From Inia geoffrensis (taxonomy: Eukaryota; Chordata; Mammalia; Artiodactyla; Iniidae), in NCBI GenBank assembly GCA_036417435.1, contig CM070901.1, forward strand, positions 163,080,044 through 163,144,043: a stretch of 64,000 nt of DNA. Reading direction: 5' to 3'. The notes beneath the pieces were generated by a model that was not told where the DNA came from, ran no database searches, and saw nothing but the letters and a program-made list of their open reading frames with translations. Below, piece after piece: positions 1-41,302 of the stretch (its first letter is position 1; every line of letters starts with the position of its first letter). A program made the position numbers and the translations under genes.

Positions 1-1714
1 GAGGGACTTAACCCAGGAGGTAATGGGGAGACTTCAAAGGGTTTCAAACCAAGGTTTCAAACATGTGTTTTAGGAAGATCCCTTACACTATGGAGGGAGG
101 GGTGGAGGAAGAGGCTGGAGACTTCCTGCCTGTGAAAGATGGATGAGGGTGGAGAGGAGGGGACAGATGAGAGAGATCCTGAGATGGCATAAAGGTAGGA
201 TGCATCAGGATGTAGGGAGAGCAGCTTGGAGGAGGGAGGGGGTTAAAAGAGGAAGGAGGGCACAAGGTACCCCAGCAACTCTAGCTAACCCAGCCCTGCA
301 TGAAAAGCCACCACCCACCCCGTTCTAGCTTAGCTGATGAAGGCATGGAAGGATGGCAGCATGCCTGGAGCAAGCAGGGTGTCCCCCTGGATCTTCCCTG
401 ACACCAGAACTAGGACGGAGGCCATCCAGGAGCTCGGCACCAACCCCCGACTCTGGCCACTCACACATCTTCCTGCTGAGTCCCTCCCCCACCCCCAGGG
501 AGAAGGGCCAGCTGCCCAGACAAGCCTTTATTGCCCAACCTGAAACCACTGGGCAGCCTCTCCCTCATTCCTGCTGTCCACAACTCTAGCAACCAAAAGG
601 ACAAAATGAGCTAGAACGCAGCAGAATAAATTACTGCCAGATTTGCATGGCTCAGAGACATCACCACCCACCCTTTGGGGGGAGGGAGACTCAGGAGGCC
701 TTCAGGGAGCTGGGCTGCCTCTAACCAACGTGGGTACAAGGGGAGATCACACCCCTTCTACTAAGGGCTTCTGAATTAAGCTCAACAGTAATAGCTACAG
801 GTGCCAGGAACTGTAGAAGTGAAGTGACTTGCCCAAGGTCACAGGGACAGCATGTGGCAGAGATAGATTTGCACCCAGGTCCCTCTGGCTTCAAATCACA
901 GTCTCTGGCTCTGTAGTAGTCCTCGAAACCATCTTTTGTTCCCTGGCACTCACAAACAGAGCTTTAGTTTACAATCTACCAAGTACCATACACCTTGATT
1001 ATGAAGCCCATGGGGCAGATGAGGAAACAGCGGCCCCAAGAATGAAAGTAACCCACTCAAGGTCTCACTCCCAAACCTCAGTCCTTGACAGTCTCCCCTA
1101 CTGGCAGGAGCTGGGGCACCTGAGGGTTCTTGGAAGCAAGATGATGGTGGCAGGGATGGGGGAGCATGTACCCTTGGTTTGATCTCAGGGTGGGGGAGGG
1201 GGACAAAGTTGCTGCAGGACAGGGGGAGGGATTGGGGGAGGATAAGGAGAGATGTCGCCTTAGGCGTCCTCTCCGGCACCGAGCCGGCACCGAGCAGTCA
1301 AAGCTAAAGCTGTGCGCGATGGCCTGGGACCGCTGGGCCCGGCAGAGCTCAGAGCCAGTGACCGGGGCGGCTGCAGATGCCCAGGGAGCTCCGCCCGAGG
1401 GGCCGGAGGGAGCAGCGGGGCAGCGAACGCGATCAGGAGAGGACAGTTCTCGGACACCGGCGGCCTGAAGGAGTCTCCGGGGCCGACGTGCTTCTGCCAG
1501 TGTCTTGGCTCGGGTACCCGTCTGGGGCGTCTCCCCGTTACTCAGCGCCCCGGGTACCAGGCTGAAGCCGCCCAACTGGAGGGGCTAGGGGTGCTGAGGC
1601 CACCACCGGTAAGGGACCGGCCACCCCCGCCCCAGGGGAGGCATCGGGCGCAACTCAGCAGGAGAGGGCCGCAGTCTGGGATCCCAGGCCTCAGGGTAGG
1701 ATGGGGGGCTGGGA

Positions 1715-1828
1715 AGGGGGTGGACAGACACACCAACACACACACAGCCTACACACGGTCCACGGCACACACGGGTACACAGACACAGCTTTAGATACAC
1801 ACATTCAGAAACGCTATCACACGTACAA

Positions 1829-1866
<38 letters not shown>

Positions 1867-3330
1867 CACAGCCCAAAAGACTCCAGACTCCAAAACACAC
1901 CCAGAGACAGCGAGGTCATACAGCACACAGAAGCACGGAGACACACGCTCACACACGTACACTCACTCACGGCCGTCTCGGCCGGCGGGGAGGCCGCACA
2001 AAGTTGCGGAGTCGACTGAGGGGGTGTCCCGGGAGACCCCTGCGTTCGCGGCGGCCCCAGCGCGCAACGGGAGGGGGCGCCGTCCCGCCGCCCAGAGCCA
2101 GGCCCGGCCCGCCCGGACTGACCCCCGCCCAGCTGCCCTGGAGCAGCCACGGCCCGGTCCCCGCAGGAGCGCCCGGCCGCCCGGCCTTCCCCTCCCACCG
2201 GCCTCGGCGCGCCCCGCGGCCACCCGCGTCCGCCACCCCCCCGCGCCGGGCCCTCCCCAGCCCCGGGCCGGGCGCCCCGCAGCCCCGGCGCCGCCTCGGA
2301 TCTGCCTCCAGCCAGCGCCGAGCCGAACTTGCGAAACAACAAACAGCCCGAAATGTCGGAGTCGGCGGCCGCCGGGCGGCCCCCATCCCTCCCTGGCGAG
2401 CCTCAGGCCCGGTCCGACCCGGGAGGGGAGGGGAGGAGAAGGGAGGGGGCGCCGCCACGACAACTTGTTCCGGGCCCGCGCGCCCCACACGCACACCCGA
2501 GGGACATACACACACACACACACACACACTCACACACACACACACTCACACACACACATACACACACCCTGTCACCGCCCCCTCGGGCGGCCCCGGCCCC
2601 CGTGCACACAGTCAGCCACGGCCTAGGCGCGCACCACACTCGCAACATTCCCGGACACGCAGCCAGCACGCACGAACACACTCACATCCGTTCCAGACAC
2701 GCTCCTACACACGCATTCCCGGCACACTTGGCATTCACTCGGACCCGCGCAGCCCCCCGGCGGCGCACACCACCAACCCCAGACACTCCCACACGTACAC
2801 ATTGCGCACACGGCGCACGGACACACACGTTCCGGACCCGTTCCCACGCCTTCACACACGTACACGGATCTCACAAGCACACACACCGCACACGCGTTCC
2901 CTGCTCCACACGCGGGCAGAATCCACAGAGCACTCTTCGCCACACGCAGAACACAAACACACGAGCCATTCTCGGACACACAGCAAGTAACACTCCGGGC
3001 TAGGGCACACAAAATGCCCACAAATGCAACACATTAACAGACACAACTCCTGCCACACAACCAAACTCTGTACAAACAGGCACACAGTCCTACTTGGCCC
3101 CACACACACTACACAGTGGCAGAGCCACAAGACACTCAGCGCACACCCCATGCCTCCTCGATGCACACAACATTCACCTCAACATACTCGTGGACACACA
3201 ACACACACAGCACCTCTTCTTGCACATAACTCAGGACACACACCATTCGCAGGCACACAACACCCTGAGCACACGATCGCACATCCAACACTCAGACACA
3301 CAGGGAGCAGGCTCGCAACGTCCGGTCACC
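1715..3330. repeat. Long degenerate CA-rich tract in PTPRU intron 1
   Basis: About 1.6 kb of CACA-rich DNA. Pure (AC)n cores lie at about 1830-1862 and 2506-2568. Long degenerate flanks contain CACAC punctuated by CG, TT or GC. The tract is interrupted by a CpG-rich block at about 1975-2490. This looks like an old, expanded and mutated dinucleotide array rather than a transposon. Confidence 0.85.
1975..2490. promoter_or_regulatory. CpG-rich block inside PTPRU intron 1
   Basis: High GC with many CpGs and strings such as ggcccggcccgcc, about 1 kb downstream of PTPRU exon 1 in transcription order. It could be a shore of the PTPRU CpG island or an alternative promoter or enhancer. No exon with convincing coding sequence is seen. 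Confidence 0.5.
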
Positions 3331-3870
3331 CAACACTCCCACTTTCTTTCGAGCTACGCCACGGGCGCCGGGGGCTCCGCGGGGCAAGCTGGGTCCGACC
3401 GACTCGCGCTTACCTGCCGGAGTCTCGGTCTCGGGCGCGCAAAGCTGGAAGGTGAGCGCCAGGACGAGAGCCTGGGCGCGGGCCATGGTGCGCCGCAGCC
3501 TGCCCCGGGGGCCCGGCGCGCGGGGCGCAGCCGCCGGAGCCCGAACCGGGCCCGAGGCGAGCCAGAGCCCGAGCGAAGCGGCGCGGCGCGGAGCGGGACT
3601 GGCGCCGAGTCCAGAGCGGGAGCCCAAGCAAGCGGGGCGCTGACGTCAGGCTCGGCCGCGCGTTCCTCGGTCTCGAGGCGCCCCCTGATGGCAGCTGCGC
3701 GCGCCGCTGCCCGGTTCGGTGGCCCGCGGCCCTGACGCGCCCCTCCCCCACTCCCGGACCCCCTGGAGATCCCGGGCTGGGCCCGGACGCCCACCATCCT
3801 CTGCACCCACCGGGCACCGACATTCTTAGGTGAGCAGGTCCACGCCTCTGCTCACTGCCCGCGCCTAGCT
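3330..3870 (-). promoter_or_regulatory. PTPRU promoter CpG island and 5'UTR
   Basis: A GC-rich, CpG-dense block surrounds PTPRU exon 1 and continues upstream of its ATG on the minus strand (3487 to about 3860). No TATA box is evident, as expected for a CpG-island promoter. A CRE-type TGACGTCA palindrome lies at about 3642-3649, roughly 155 bp upstream of the start codon. The exact transcription start is not visible from sequence alone. Confidence 0.7.
3414..3486 (-). CDS. PTPRU: PTPRU coding exon 1 (signal peptide), partial gene
   Basis: First coding exon of receptor-type protein tyrosine phosphatase U, a single-pass membrane phosphatase of the MAM/Ig/FNIII family linked to cell adhesion and catenin signalling. 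Read on the minus strand, the ATG at 3486-3484 opens a 24-codon segment beginning [20 protein letters not shown], a typical signal peptide with a short n-region and a hydrophobic ALVLALTF core. It matches the PTPRU N-terminus as I recall it. The exon ends in phase 1 at 3414, followed by a clean donor (GTAAGC on the minus strand, 3413-3408). The remaining exons (MAM domain onward) would lie at lower coordinates beyond the window, so all of 1-3413 is intron 1. The exon sits in a CpG island. Identity rests on the signal peptide and on synteny with MECR. Confidence 0.88.
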
Positions 3871-4019
3871 CCCACACAGCTCTCCAGGACAGAGACCAGG
3901 GACACCCGGCCTCTCAGTCCCATCCAACGCTTGAATCCCCTCTACCTAGATCCCGTCAAATGCGCATCCATACATATCTCCAAGGACAGGGAGCTCATCA
4001 CCTACCAAAAGCGGTCGTG

Positions 4020-5340
4020 GGGTCTTTGGGAAAGCTAGCTTTTAACGTCGTTCATAGTATTCCTTTACCATCCTTTTAAAGTCCATGAGATCCATAGTGA
4101 TGTCCCCCCTTTCATTTCTGATATTAGTAATTTGTGTCCTCTCTTTTTTCTTCGTCTGGCTAGAGGCTTATCGATGTATTGAACTTTTCAAAGAACCAGC
4201 TTCTGGTTTGGCTGATTTTTCTCTATTGATTTCCCATTTTCCATTTCACTGATTTCAGTTCTAATTTTTGTTGTTTACCTGCTTCCTTGGCATTCAATTT
4301 GCTCTCCTTTTTCTAGTTTCCTAAGGCAGAAGCTAGTTTAGACGATCAATTGCAGATCTTTCTTCTTTTCTCATATATGCATTCAGTGCTATAAATTTCC
4401 CTCTGTGCACTGCTTTCCCCACATCCTACAAATTTTGATAAGTCGTGTTTTCATTTTCATTCAGTTTTCATTTAGTTTGAAATTTTAAAATTCCTCTTGA
4501 GATTTCTCCTTTGACCCATGTGTTATTTAGAAGTGTGTTAATCTCCAAGTATTTGGGGATTTTTCAACTCTCTTTCTGTTATTGAATTCTAGTTAATTCC
4601 ACTATGGTCTGAGAGCAATCACTGTATGATTCTTTTCTTTTAAATTTGTTAAGGTGTGTTTTATGGCCCAGTAGGTGGTCTATCTTGGTGAAAACTCCAT
4701 GTGATCTTGGGAAGAATGTGTATTCTGCTGTTGTTGGATGAAGTAGTCTTTAGATGACCTCTATATTTAGTTGATTGATGGTGTTGTGGAGTTCAACTAT
4801 GTCCTTTCCGATTTTCTGCCTGCTGGATATGTTCATTTCTTTTTATTTAGTTAGTTAGTTATTTACTTATTTATTTCTGGCTGCGCTGGGCTTCGTTGCT
4901 GTTCATGGGCTTCTCTAGTTGCGGCGAGTGGGGGCTACTCTTCGTTGCGGTGCACGGGCTTCGCCTTGCGGTGGCTCCTCTTGTTGTGGAGCATGGGCTC
5001 TAGGCGTGCAGGCTTCAGTAGCTGTGGCATGTGGGCTTCAGTAGTTGTGGCATGCGAGCTTCAGTAGTTGTGGCTCATGGGCTCTAGAGCGCAGGCTCAG
5101 TAGTTGTGGCGCATGGGCTTAGTTGCTCCACAGCACGTGGGATCCTCCCAGACCAGGGCTCAAACCCATGTCCCCTGCATCAGCAGGTGGTTTCTCAACC
5201 ACTGCGCCACCAGGGAAGTCCTATGTTCATTTCTGACAGAGAGATGTTGAAGTCTCCAACTGTAATAGTGGATTCAGCTATTTCTCCTTGCAATGCTGGC
5301 TTTTAAAAAGTTCTGCCTCTTTATGCCGTGAAATCTGCCC
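4020..5340 (-). mobile_element. L1 ORF2-region fragment, antisense, split by a SINE
   Basis: Antisense L1 reverse-transcriptase-region sequence, recognisable by phrases such as tttcaaagaaccagcttctgg and tgttgaagtctccaactgta. It is continuous across the SINE at 4841-5221, which interrupts it. No intact open frame remains, so it is a dead 5'-truncated copy. Confidence 0.8.
4841..5221 (-). mobile_element. CHR-type tRNA-derived SINE (long form), minus strand
   Basis: Reverse complement of the cetacean CHR SINE. It has a T-rich (poly-A) end at 4841, a 'ctggctgcgctgggcttc' body and a 'accagggaagtcc' head at 5221. A 13-bp target-site duplication (tatgttcatttct) lies at 4828-4840 and 5222-5234. It is inserted into an antisense L1. 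Confidence 0.92.
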
Positions 5341-5454
5341 CCCTCACTGACTCTCATTGATTCTAGTCTATCCCCTGGATACAAAGCTTAAGTCCATTTG
5401 GGCATCTGCCCAGTATAAGGTCTTGTACAATGACCACAAACTACTTGTCCATTA

Positions 5455-5650
5455 GTACATAAGACCAGGCACCTTCTATGTGCTTCACCCACATAGACTC
5501 ATTTAATCCCCACCACTATTATTCTCATTACACAGTTGAGAAAATTAAGGTACAGAGAAAGAAAGTGACTTTTCCAAGGTTATGCATAGTATGCAGCAGC
5601 ACCAAGATTTGAATCAAGGCCATCTGGCTTGAATTGAAGCTGAGACCTGT
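5455..5650 (-). repeat. MIR fragment
   Basis: Antisense MIR pattern: ctcatttaatccccaccac, then a cacagttgagaaaattaagg-type core and a degenerate gattcgaaccc-like end. Confidence 0.7.
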
Positions 5651-5689
5651 CTTCCATATGGAACAAATCAACGAACACTGGATACTGAT

Positions 5690-5880
5690 TCCTCTGTTCA
5701 ACACTTACTCTAAGCCGAAGTGGAGACATAAAACAGACAAAAATCCCTACCCTCATGGAGCTTATATTCCAATGGAAAGACAAGAACAATAAACAACCAA
5801 AAAAAAGCAAATTCTCTGGTATGTGAGACAGTAATGTACTAGAGAAATGGGGGAGAGAAACAGCAAGGGGGAAGGGAATT
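5690..5880 (-). repeat. L2 3' end fragment
   Basis: Antisense L2 tail: 'ccctaccctcatggagctta', then 'attccaatggaaagacaag' and 'caataaacaa'. Confidence 0.65.
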
Positions 5881-6224
5881 ATTGTAGTTTTAAACAGAGC
5901 ACCTGCTATATGACATATTCATTATGTGTCTGCACCTCTAGAGCATGAGTCCCCTAAGGGCAAGGACTCTGTCTTACATCCCACTGCTTGGTATCTGGCA
6001 TGTAGTCAGCACTCAATAAATATTGAATGGATAATTAGATAAATGAATGAATGTAGACATGGTTCTTGCCTTCATGAAGCCTACATTTTAGGGGGAGAGA
6101 CCAATAGCAAACATGCAGAGAAGAGACAGAAAGGATCATCCAGAAAAGGAAACTCGAGGAGAAACATCTGATGAAAAAAGAAACAACCAAGGATGCTGCT
6201 GTTTCCAGAGGACTCTTGCAGGAG

Positions 6225-6370
6225 CCTCATGGCAGGAGTTTACCATTGGTCCTATTTGGGGGGATGTGGAAACTGAGGCTCAGAAAGCATAAGGCACTTT
6301 CCCGAAGGTCACACAGCTAGTAAATGGTGGGCTCAGAGCTCAGACCTAGATCAGACTGATTCCACAGCTC
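6225..6370 (-). repeat. MIR fragment
   Basis: Antisense MIR: 'gaaactgaggctcagaaag' followed by 'ggtcacacagctagtaaa'. Confidence 0.75.
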
Positions 6371-6624
6371 TCTGATCTTTGTGCAGGGGAAGACTATGGG
6401 CAGAGACTGTGATGGAGGGAGAAAAGGAACACAAGTAACAGATGGACAGATGAAAAGAGAACATTCTGCTCCACTTGAAAAAGACCACAAGCTTCTATAA
6501 TCCTTGAGAGACGAAGGAAGGGAAACAGAAAGTCTTGGCCTGGAGTCACTGGCCCAAATCTAGGGAAAAGGAGATGGTACCACAGACAGGGCCAGGCCAT
6601 GAGGAAATTCAATCACTTTCAACT

Positions 6625-7075
6625 CATGGAATATTCATGACACCTACCCTGTGCCAGGCCCCATATTGGGTGCTGGTGTCATGGAGATGTGCTAAACATG
6701 GCCCCACTCTTGCCTGGAGGGGGAAATGGCACATAAATAAATAAGAGACTATGTCCTAAAGGTCATAACACCAGTCCAAAGAAAACACAAATGCAGCAGG
6801 GGCTAACAGCCTGAGGGAGTGGAAAACAACATCAAAGAAGGGATATCTGAACCTGGAGTTTCCTAGACAGGCAAGGCAGGGAAGAGCATTTCAGGCAGAA
6901 GGAGCAGACTGAATAAAGGCACAAGACATGGAAGTACTGGGAAAGGTGGGTGTCAGGTATGGTTGCATCATAGTCTCTACATGACCCAATAGCAGGAGAT
7001 AAAGGCAGTGTGGAAGTTGGGGTACAAAGGGTCTTAAATGCAAGGCCAGGACAATTGGACCTGAACCTTTCACTC
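6625..7075 (-). repeat. L2 fragment
   Basis: Antisense L2 hallmarks in order: 'cctaccctgtgccaggcccc', 'ataaataaataagagact', then 'gaagagcatttcaggcagaa' and 'ggcacaagacatggaagta'. Confidence 0.65.
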
Positions 7076-7775
7076 AGTGGTTCTCAAACCGTGCCCCTGT
7101 GGAAACCCTGGTGTTCCTCAAGCCAAGCTGAGGCGTCCTACTGTTGAATTAAAAACCACAGCCATATTTTTCTAATTTGCAAGAAGGTAGATTAATTACA
7201 ACGAGTAGAAAAGTTTTTGTTGTCATTTTAAGGTGTTTTTCCTCCATATATTTTTCTGAAGAATTTAGAACGTGTTAGTAGTGTGAGAGAGTGTTAGAAT
7301 TAGCATAGAATCATAGTTTTATTTACAAGTTTAATATATCAACAGTTCACTGTGTTCTACAAAGAACTGTAGTTTATGCTTCTCCCTGAGTATTGAGGAA
7401 TCATGGAAGGACTTTAAGCAAGGGAAAGACAAAATCTGGTCTTTCTGTTAGGAAAAAAAAAAAGTCATTCTGGAGGCCTGAGAAAGAAGGAAGTGGGGAA
7501 GGAAAAAGAAGGGAGAGACTCTCAGGAAGAAGGTTGTTGACACAGCTCAATCAAGAGCTGATGTCCTGGGCCTATCAGGATGGACAGGAGACTAAGTCCA
7601 GCCCCCATAGAGGAAGACCTGCTGGGTAATTCTCCACGCTTCCTGGCTAAGATGCCCAGGAAATTCAGAGGAAACGATTTAGTATAGAAGATAATGTCAA
7701 CAGCTCAATGTCACCTAGGGAGTCTTCCAACAGAAGTAGAACTGTGGGTCACTGTGAAAACAGAAGATAGGCAAG

Positions 7776-7778
<3 letters not shown>

Positions 7779-7820
<42 letters not shown>
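7779..7820. repeat. (GT)n microsatellite
   Basis: About 21 uninterrupted GT dinucleotides, a likely polymorphic marker between PTPRU and MECR. Confidence 0.97.
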
Positions 7821-7824
<4 letters not shown>

Positions 7825-7904
7825 TGCGGGACCAAGTCTTTCTCCCACCATGAACACCAACTTTCCCTAATAATAAAAATAAGTACAAACACTTTTTAAG
7901 CATG

Positions 7905-8185
7905 TACTATGAGCCAGTCTAGATGTTTTACATATGATGTTTCTCATTTAATCTTTACAATAACCCCCAGGAACATTTATCAAATGCTTTCACGTGCCAA
8001 ACATTGTGCTAAATGCTTCAAGTGAATAATATCTCACAACAGCCTTGAATCAGATACTATTATTTCCTTCCTTTTACAGGTAAGGAAGTGGAAACACAGA
8101 GAGGCCAGGTGACTTGTCCAAGATCAAATGGACTTGTCCAAGTCCAGTGGCAGAGCCAGGACTCAAAGCCATTTGCTAGAATGCA
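7905..8185 (-). repeat. Two adjacent MIR fragments
   Basis: Two antisense MIR starts (tctcatttaatctttacaa; cacgtgccaaacattgtgc) run into one MIR core ending 'gtggcagagccaggactcaa'. Confidence 0.65.
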
Positions 8186-8307
8186 GCATGTGCACGCTTC
8201 ATCATGACATTTTCTTTTCTTCCTCAGAGGAAAGGCTGTAAGTTGGCAAGTTTGGGGTCAATAAAATCCAATGAAAGGAATTCTTCCTTATCCTTTGAAG
8301 TCCTGGT

Positions 8308-8470
8308 TCAGTGTTTCTCAAGTTTGTTCCCCGGGCCACCTCCATCAGAATATTCTTGACAGCTTCTAAGAAATGTAGATTCCTGGACCCTTCCCCAAGA
8401 TTCTAACTCAGTAGGTCTGAGATGAGACCTCAGGTGAGTTTCATGCATATTGAAGATTTTGAGTCACAGG
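8308..8470 (+). mobile_element. MER5A-like hAT DNA transposon remnant
   Basis: MER5A pattern: 'cagtgtttctcaagtttgt', 'atgtagattcctggaccc', 'taactcagtaggtctgag' and a decayed terminal region. Confidence 0.65.
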
Positions 8471-8744
8471 ACCGGCTCCAACAGTACTCCCTCCAAGGGT
8501 GCCCACCCCCACCCCAATCCCAAAACACCTCTCTCCTTCAGACTCCAGCAGTGCCCTCTATCATGTCCTAATAGTCAACTGGGGTGTTAGTTACGCTCAT
8601 GTCTTCCTTCCACTAATAATATGATCTAGCACCTTTCCTGGGCTACACCTTTTTACCCATTTTCCCATTCAATCCTACTGCACCCTGAGCATTCTGAGAG
8701 GGGACTCTCCTTCTTATGATTCCTCCCTTGTAATCTGAGCACAC

Positions 8745-8965
8745 TTGGCATTTTACAATGTGCTATCCGGTCCACGACAACATTATTCTGTTGTTCTATC
8801 CAATCCTTACAACAATCTTGAAGGAAGTATATTAGCCCCGATGAGAAAACTGACTCACAGTTTCAGTCACTTGCCCGAGATGGCCAAGCTAAGAAGTGGA
8901 GGGTCTAGGATGTGAACCTAAATCTTCTAACTCCAAACCCAGTACTCTTGCCTCTGTATCAGCTT
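8745..8965 (-). repeat. MIR fragment
   Basis: Antisense MIR core (aatccttacaacaatcttg; gatgagaaaactgactcaca), degraded, upstream of the MECR promoter. Confidence 0.55.
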
Positions 8966-9427
8966 ACATCTACTCTACTTGGTGTAGGGAAGTAAGCTTT
9001 GCCACCCTATGCTAGCAGAAGACAGCGGGGATTAAATGAGATAATGCCTTAAAGGGCCTGGCAGAGTGAACACTCAAATGGTGGGGAGGAGGAGAAACAG
9101 GCCAGAGAAGGTGAAATGTCTTACCCCCCATGTCAAACACCAATCGCAGACCATAGACACAGCCTTAGGCCAGTATCAGACGCTCCTTGTTAGGAGTTCA
9201 ACTCTGGCAGGCTCAGAATCTCCGAGACTCCCTTAAGTCCCTCCACCGACCAGGCCTCCGCTCCCCACTCCGTCTCACCAAGCGCCACCGCGCGGACCGC
9301 CGAGGAAGGGGACGGCCATCTAAAAGGAGCAAAGGGCGTGGTCACGCGACGGGGCGGGGCGCAGGCGCGAGGTCGCTGGAAGATGACGTATCGCACAGCG
9401 TCCGGCTCTGAGTTAACTGGAGGGAGC

Positions 9428-38931
<29,504 letters not shown>

Positions 38932-39135
38932 TGTGATAATCCCAGAGGAGCCGGAGCCAAGTGGGAGGGGAGACGGACCAGCAGGACTGGTTTCAGGCCC
39001 CCCACTTGGGGCCCCTCCGCCTTCTGCAGGCTGCTCCTCTCCCCACTGTCACTTCTGAGGCGGAGAATTGGGAGGCCAGCCAAGGCTTTCCCTGGGGCCA
39101 GCCTCCGGGTATCTAATAAAGTCCGAACTTCCTAA
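38932..39135 (+). terminator. MECR 3'UTR and poly(A) signal
   Basis: A short 3'UTR of about 200 bp. A canonical AATAAA lies at 39115-39120 and an A-rich stretch begins about 15 bp later. No competing signal is seen between the stop codon and this one. Confidence 0.85.
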
Positions 39136-39534
39136 AAAAAACAAACAAACAAAAACCAATAGAAGTCACCCCTAATAAGAAGGACCATCCCTTGCCAGTT
39201 CCCAGCACTAGAAGCCCCCCTTGCCCACCCTCAACCTGTCCTCCAGCCATCACTTCCTGACCGCCCTGAAAGCAAAGCCTTGGCGGGGCTGGCAGGTACA
39301 AAAGCCAGTAAAACAGATCTCTGCCCTCAAGCCCTCCAAGCCCACAGAGGAGAATCTTCTAAAAAGGAAGGTTTGACTCATTCTCAGGTGGCCTTCGGCT
39401 CAAGCTGGGACAGGGGGAGGATCAGCTCCACAGAGGAGTGAATGCCAGGCTGAGAAACCAAGGAAACGGGGTCTCAGGTGCCTGGACCATCCTCATGGAA
39501 CTTCCATTCTAACTGGGGAGATAGATGTTACACC

Positions 39535-39722
39535 AGTGGTCCTCAGCCTGAGCTCATTTTACTCCTAGGGGACACTGCGGTTATCATAATTGAGGGGGTG
39601 CTACTAGTGCCTAGTGAGTAGAGTTCAGTGATGCTGCTACAGCATCTTACAGTGCACAGCACAGCCCCCCTCAGCAAGGGCTTATCCAGCCCAAATGTCC
39701 ACAGTGCCGCTGTTGAGAAACC
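39535..39722 (+). mobile_element. MER20-like hAT DNA transposon
   Basis: Matches MER20 phrases: 'gggggtgctactagtgccta', 'gatgctgctacagcatctta', 'gtgcacagcacagccccc' and 'agtgccgctgttgagaaacc'. Confidence 0.8.
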
Positions 39723-40014
39723 CCGCATCAAACCACTGGTCCCACGACAGTTACCATAGTGATGAGTGTGCAAAAGAAGACACGCGTGAGGTGCTGTGAG
39801 TGCCTAACCAAGGTCCTGTCCTAGGCCTCCCTGAGGTGAAGCTTGAAAGTGGGCCCTGAAAAATGAGTAGCTTTATTCAGACAAAGAGAAGAGTTTGACA
39901 CTATGTGAGTTTTTGGTGTTTGCTTCATGATCCACTCACTCAAAGCAAAGAACGAGAGGCTTTGGGGTGTCTCCCTCATCACCTGGCCCTCTGTCCCTGA
40001 GCTCTAGAGCCTCA

Positions 40015-40480
40015 CTGCGGAGGGACTTACTGAGAGCCTAGCATGTGCCTGAGGCCAGGGCTGCCCGTGAGTGACGTGGGGCTGGCCCGCAAGTAGCTGA
40101 GCCTAGTGCACAGCATACTCATGAGGCCGCTGATACGGAGGTGTTCGGAGGGCCGTGGGGACACAGCAGCTCTGCCTGAGGGTTTAAGGAAGGCCTCCCA
40201 GAGGAAGTATGGTCACAGCCAATCTTAAGGCCCAGCAGGAGAAGGTGTACCAAGCAAAGCCAACAGCACTCGTGAGAGTCTGGCAGACCTGGAGAGCCTT
40301 GCAGTTGGGGAACTGCCCAAAGGCAAGTATAGCTGCTGCCTAGGACGCAGTGGGGGAGTATGAAAGACTGAGATGGGAGCAGTGGGCAGCAGTCAGAGCA
40401 GGAAGGCTCAGGACTTGCCCCCAAGACATGGGGGAGGCACTGAGGGATTTTAGGCAGTGGAGTGATGTGGAAAACTGGCT
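40015..40480 (-). repeat. L2 fragment
   Basis: Antisense L2: 'gaaggcctcccagaggaagt', 'caggagaaggtgtaccaagc' and 'gggattttaggcagtggagt'. Confidence 0.6.
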
Positions 40481-40998
40481 CTGAAGGCTAGTTACATGCC
40501 AGCACATACTTGGGCCCCGGTATCCTCTTGCCTTCAGCAGCGTCTTGTGTGTCCTCTGGAGAAAAGGACTCGGCTTCATCCTGGGGCTGGGAAAGGTCTA
40601 CGGGTGCCCTCTGGGTAAGATTTGCCACCTTGTACACCTGGGCTCAGAATCAGCCGCAGCTCACCCAAGTCTCTCCCATTCTGTATCCTCAAGGTTAGTG
40701 GGATGGATGATTTGTGCAGTTGGTCAATGGGGGAAAGTGCAGAAAGTCTGAGAGGGAGTGGGAGGCTGCCCAATGCCTACAGGAGTGCAAGTTAGGATTA
40801 GGTTCTGCAGGGAGACTCCACAAGGTTGGGCTTAGGGGATGTGATGAGCCTGCAGCCATGGAGAAGGATCGGGCCCCTGGTAGAGACTCAGAGTGGGCAG
40901 ACAGGTGGGAGGAAGGTTCATAGCACCACATCACGGTTAGAGACCTCGGGGGTGTGCAGAGTGTCCCGGGAGTAGTACCTCTGGGGTTCTGGAGCTGA

Positions 40999-41130
40999 TT
41001 TTTTTTTTTTTTTTTTTTTGTCTGCTCCATTTGGCATGAGGGATCTTAGTTCCCCGACCAGGGATCGAAATCATGGTGCCTGCATTGGGAGCACGGAGTC
41101 TTAACCACTGGACCGCCAGTGAAGTCCCTG
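40999..41130 (-). mobile_element. Short tRNA-derived SINE, minus strand
   Basis: Poly-T start, then 'agttccccgaccagggatcg', 'cttaaccactggaccgccag' and 'tgaagtccc'. A short duplication around 'ctggagctga' flanks it. Confidence 0.9.
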
Positions 41131-41302
41131 GAGCTGGAGCTGACATTGGGCTTTAAAGGATGATAATATTTTCTCAGGCAGGGGAGGGAGACAAGCATTA
41201 CAGACTAAGGGACCAGGCTAAGTTATAGAGGCAGAACATTTATGTCAGGATCTTCTCGTTTTCCCCAAATACCATTCTATTGCTAAGAATTAAAACTGAT
41301 GG

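Larger units (their letters stand above)
1..3413 (-). other. PTPRU intron 1 (5' part of it)
   Basis: Non-coding. Positions 1-780 hold unremarkable purine-rich unique sequence. MIR-like fragments lie near 790-905 and 965-1075. Positions 1250-1690 and 1975-2490 are GC- and CpG-rich. The rest of 1715-3330 is dominated by CA repeats and their degenerate derivatives. The long open frames here come from CA-repeat bias (Thr-His runs) and I do not call them genes. Confidence 0.6.

Noticed and set aside
1701..2990. 429-residue plus-strand open frame and overlapping long frames
   Set aside because: Composition is Thr/His/Arg from CA repeats and GC-rich DNA. It lies in PTPRU intron 1, with no recognisable domain.
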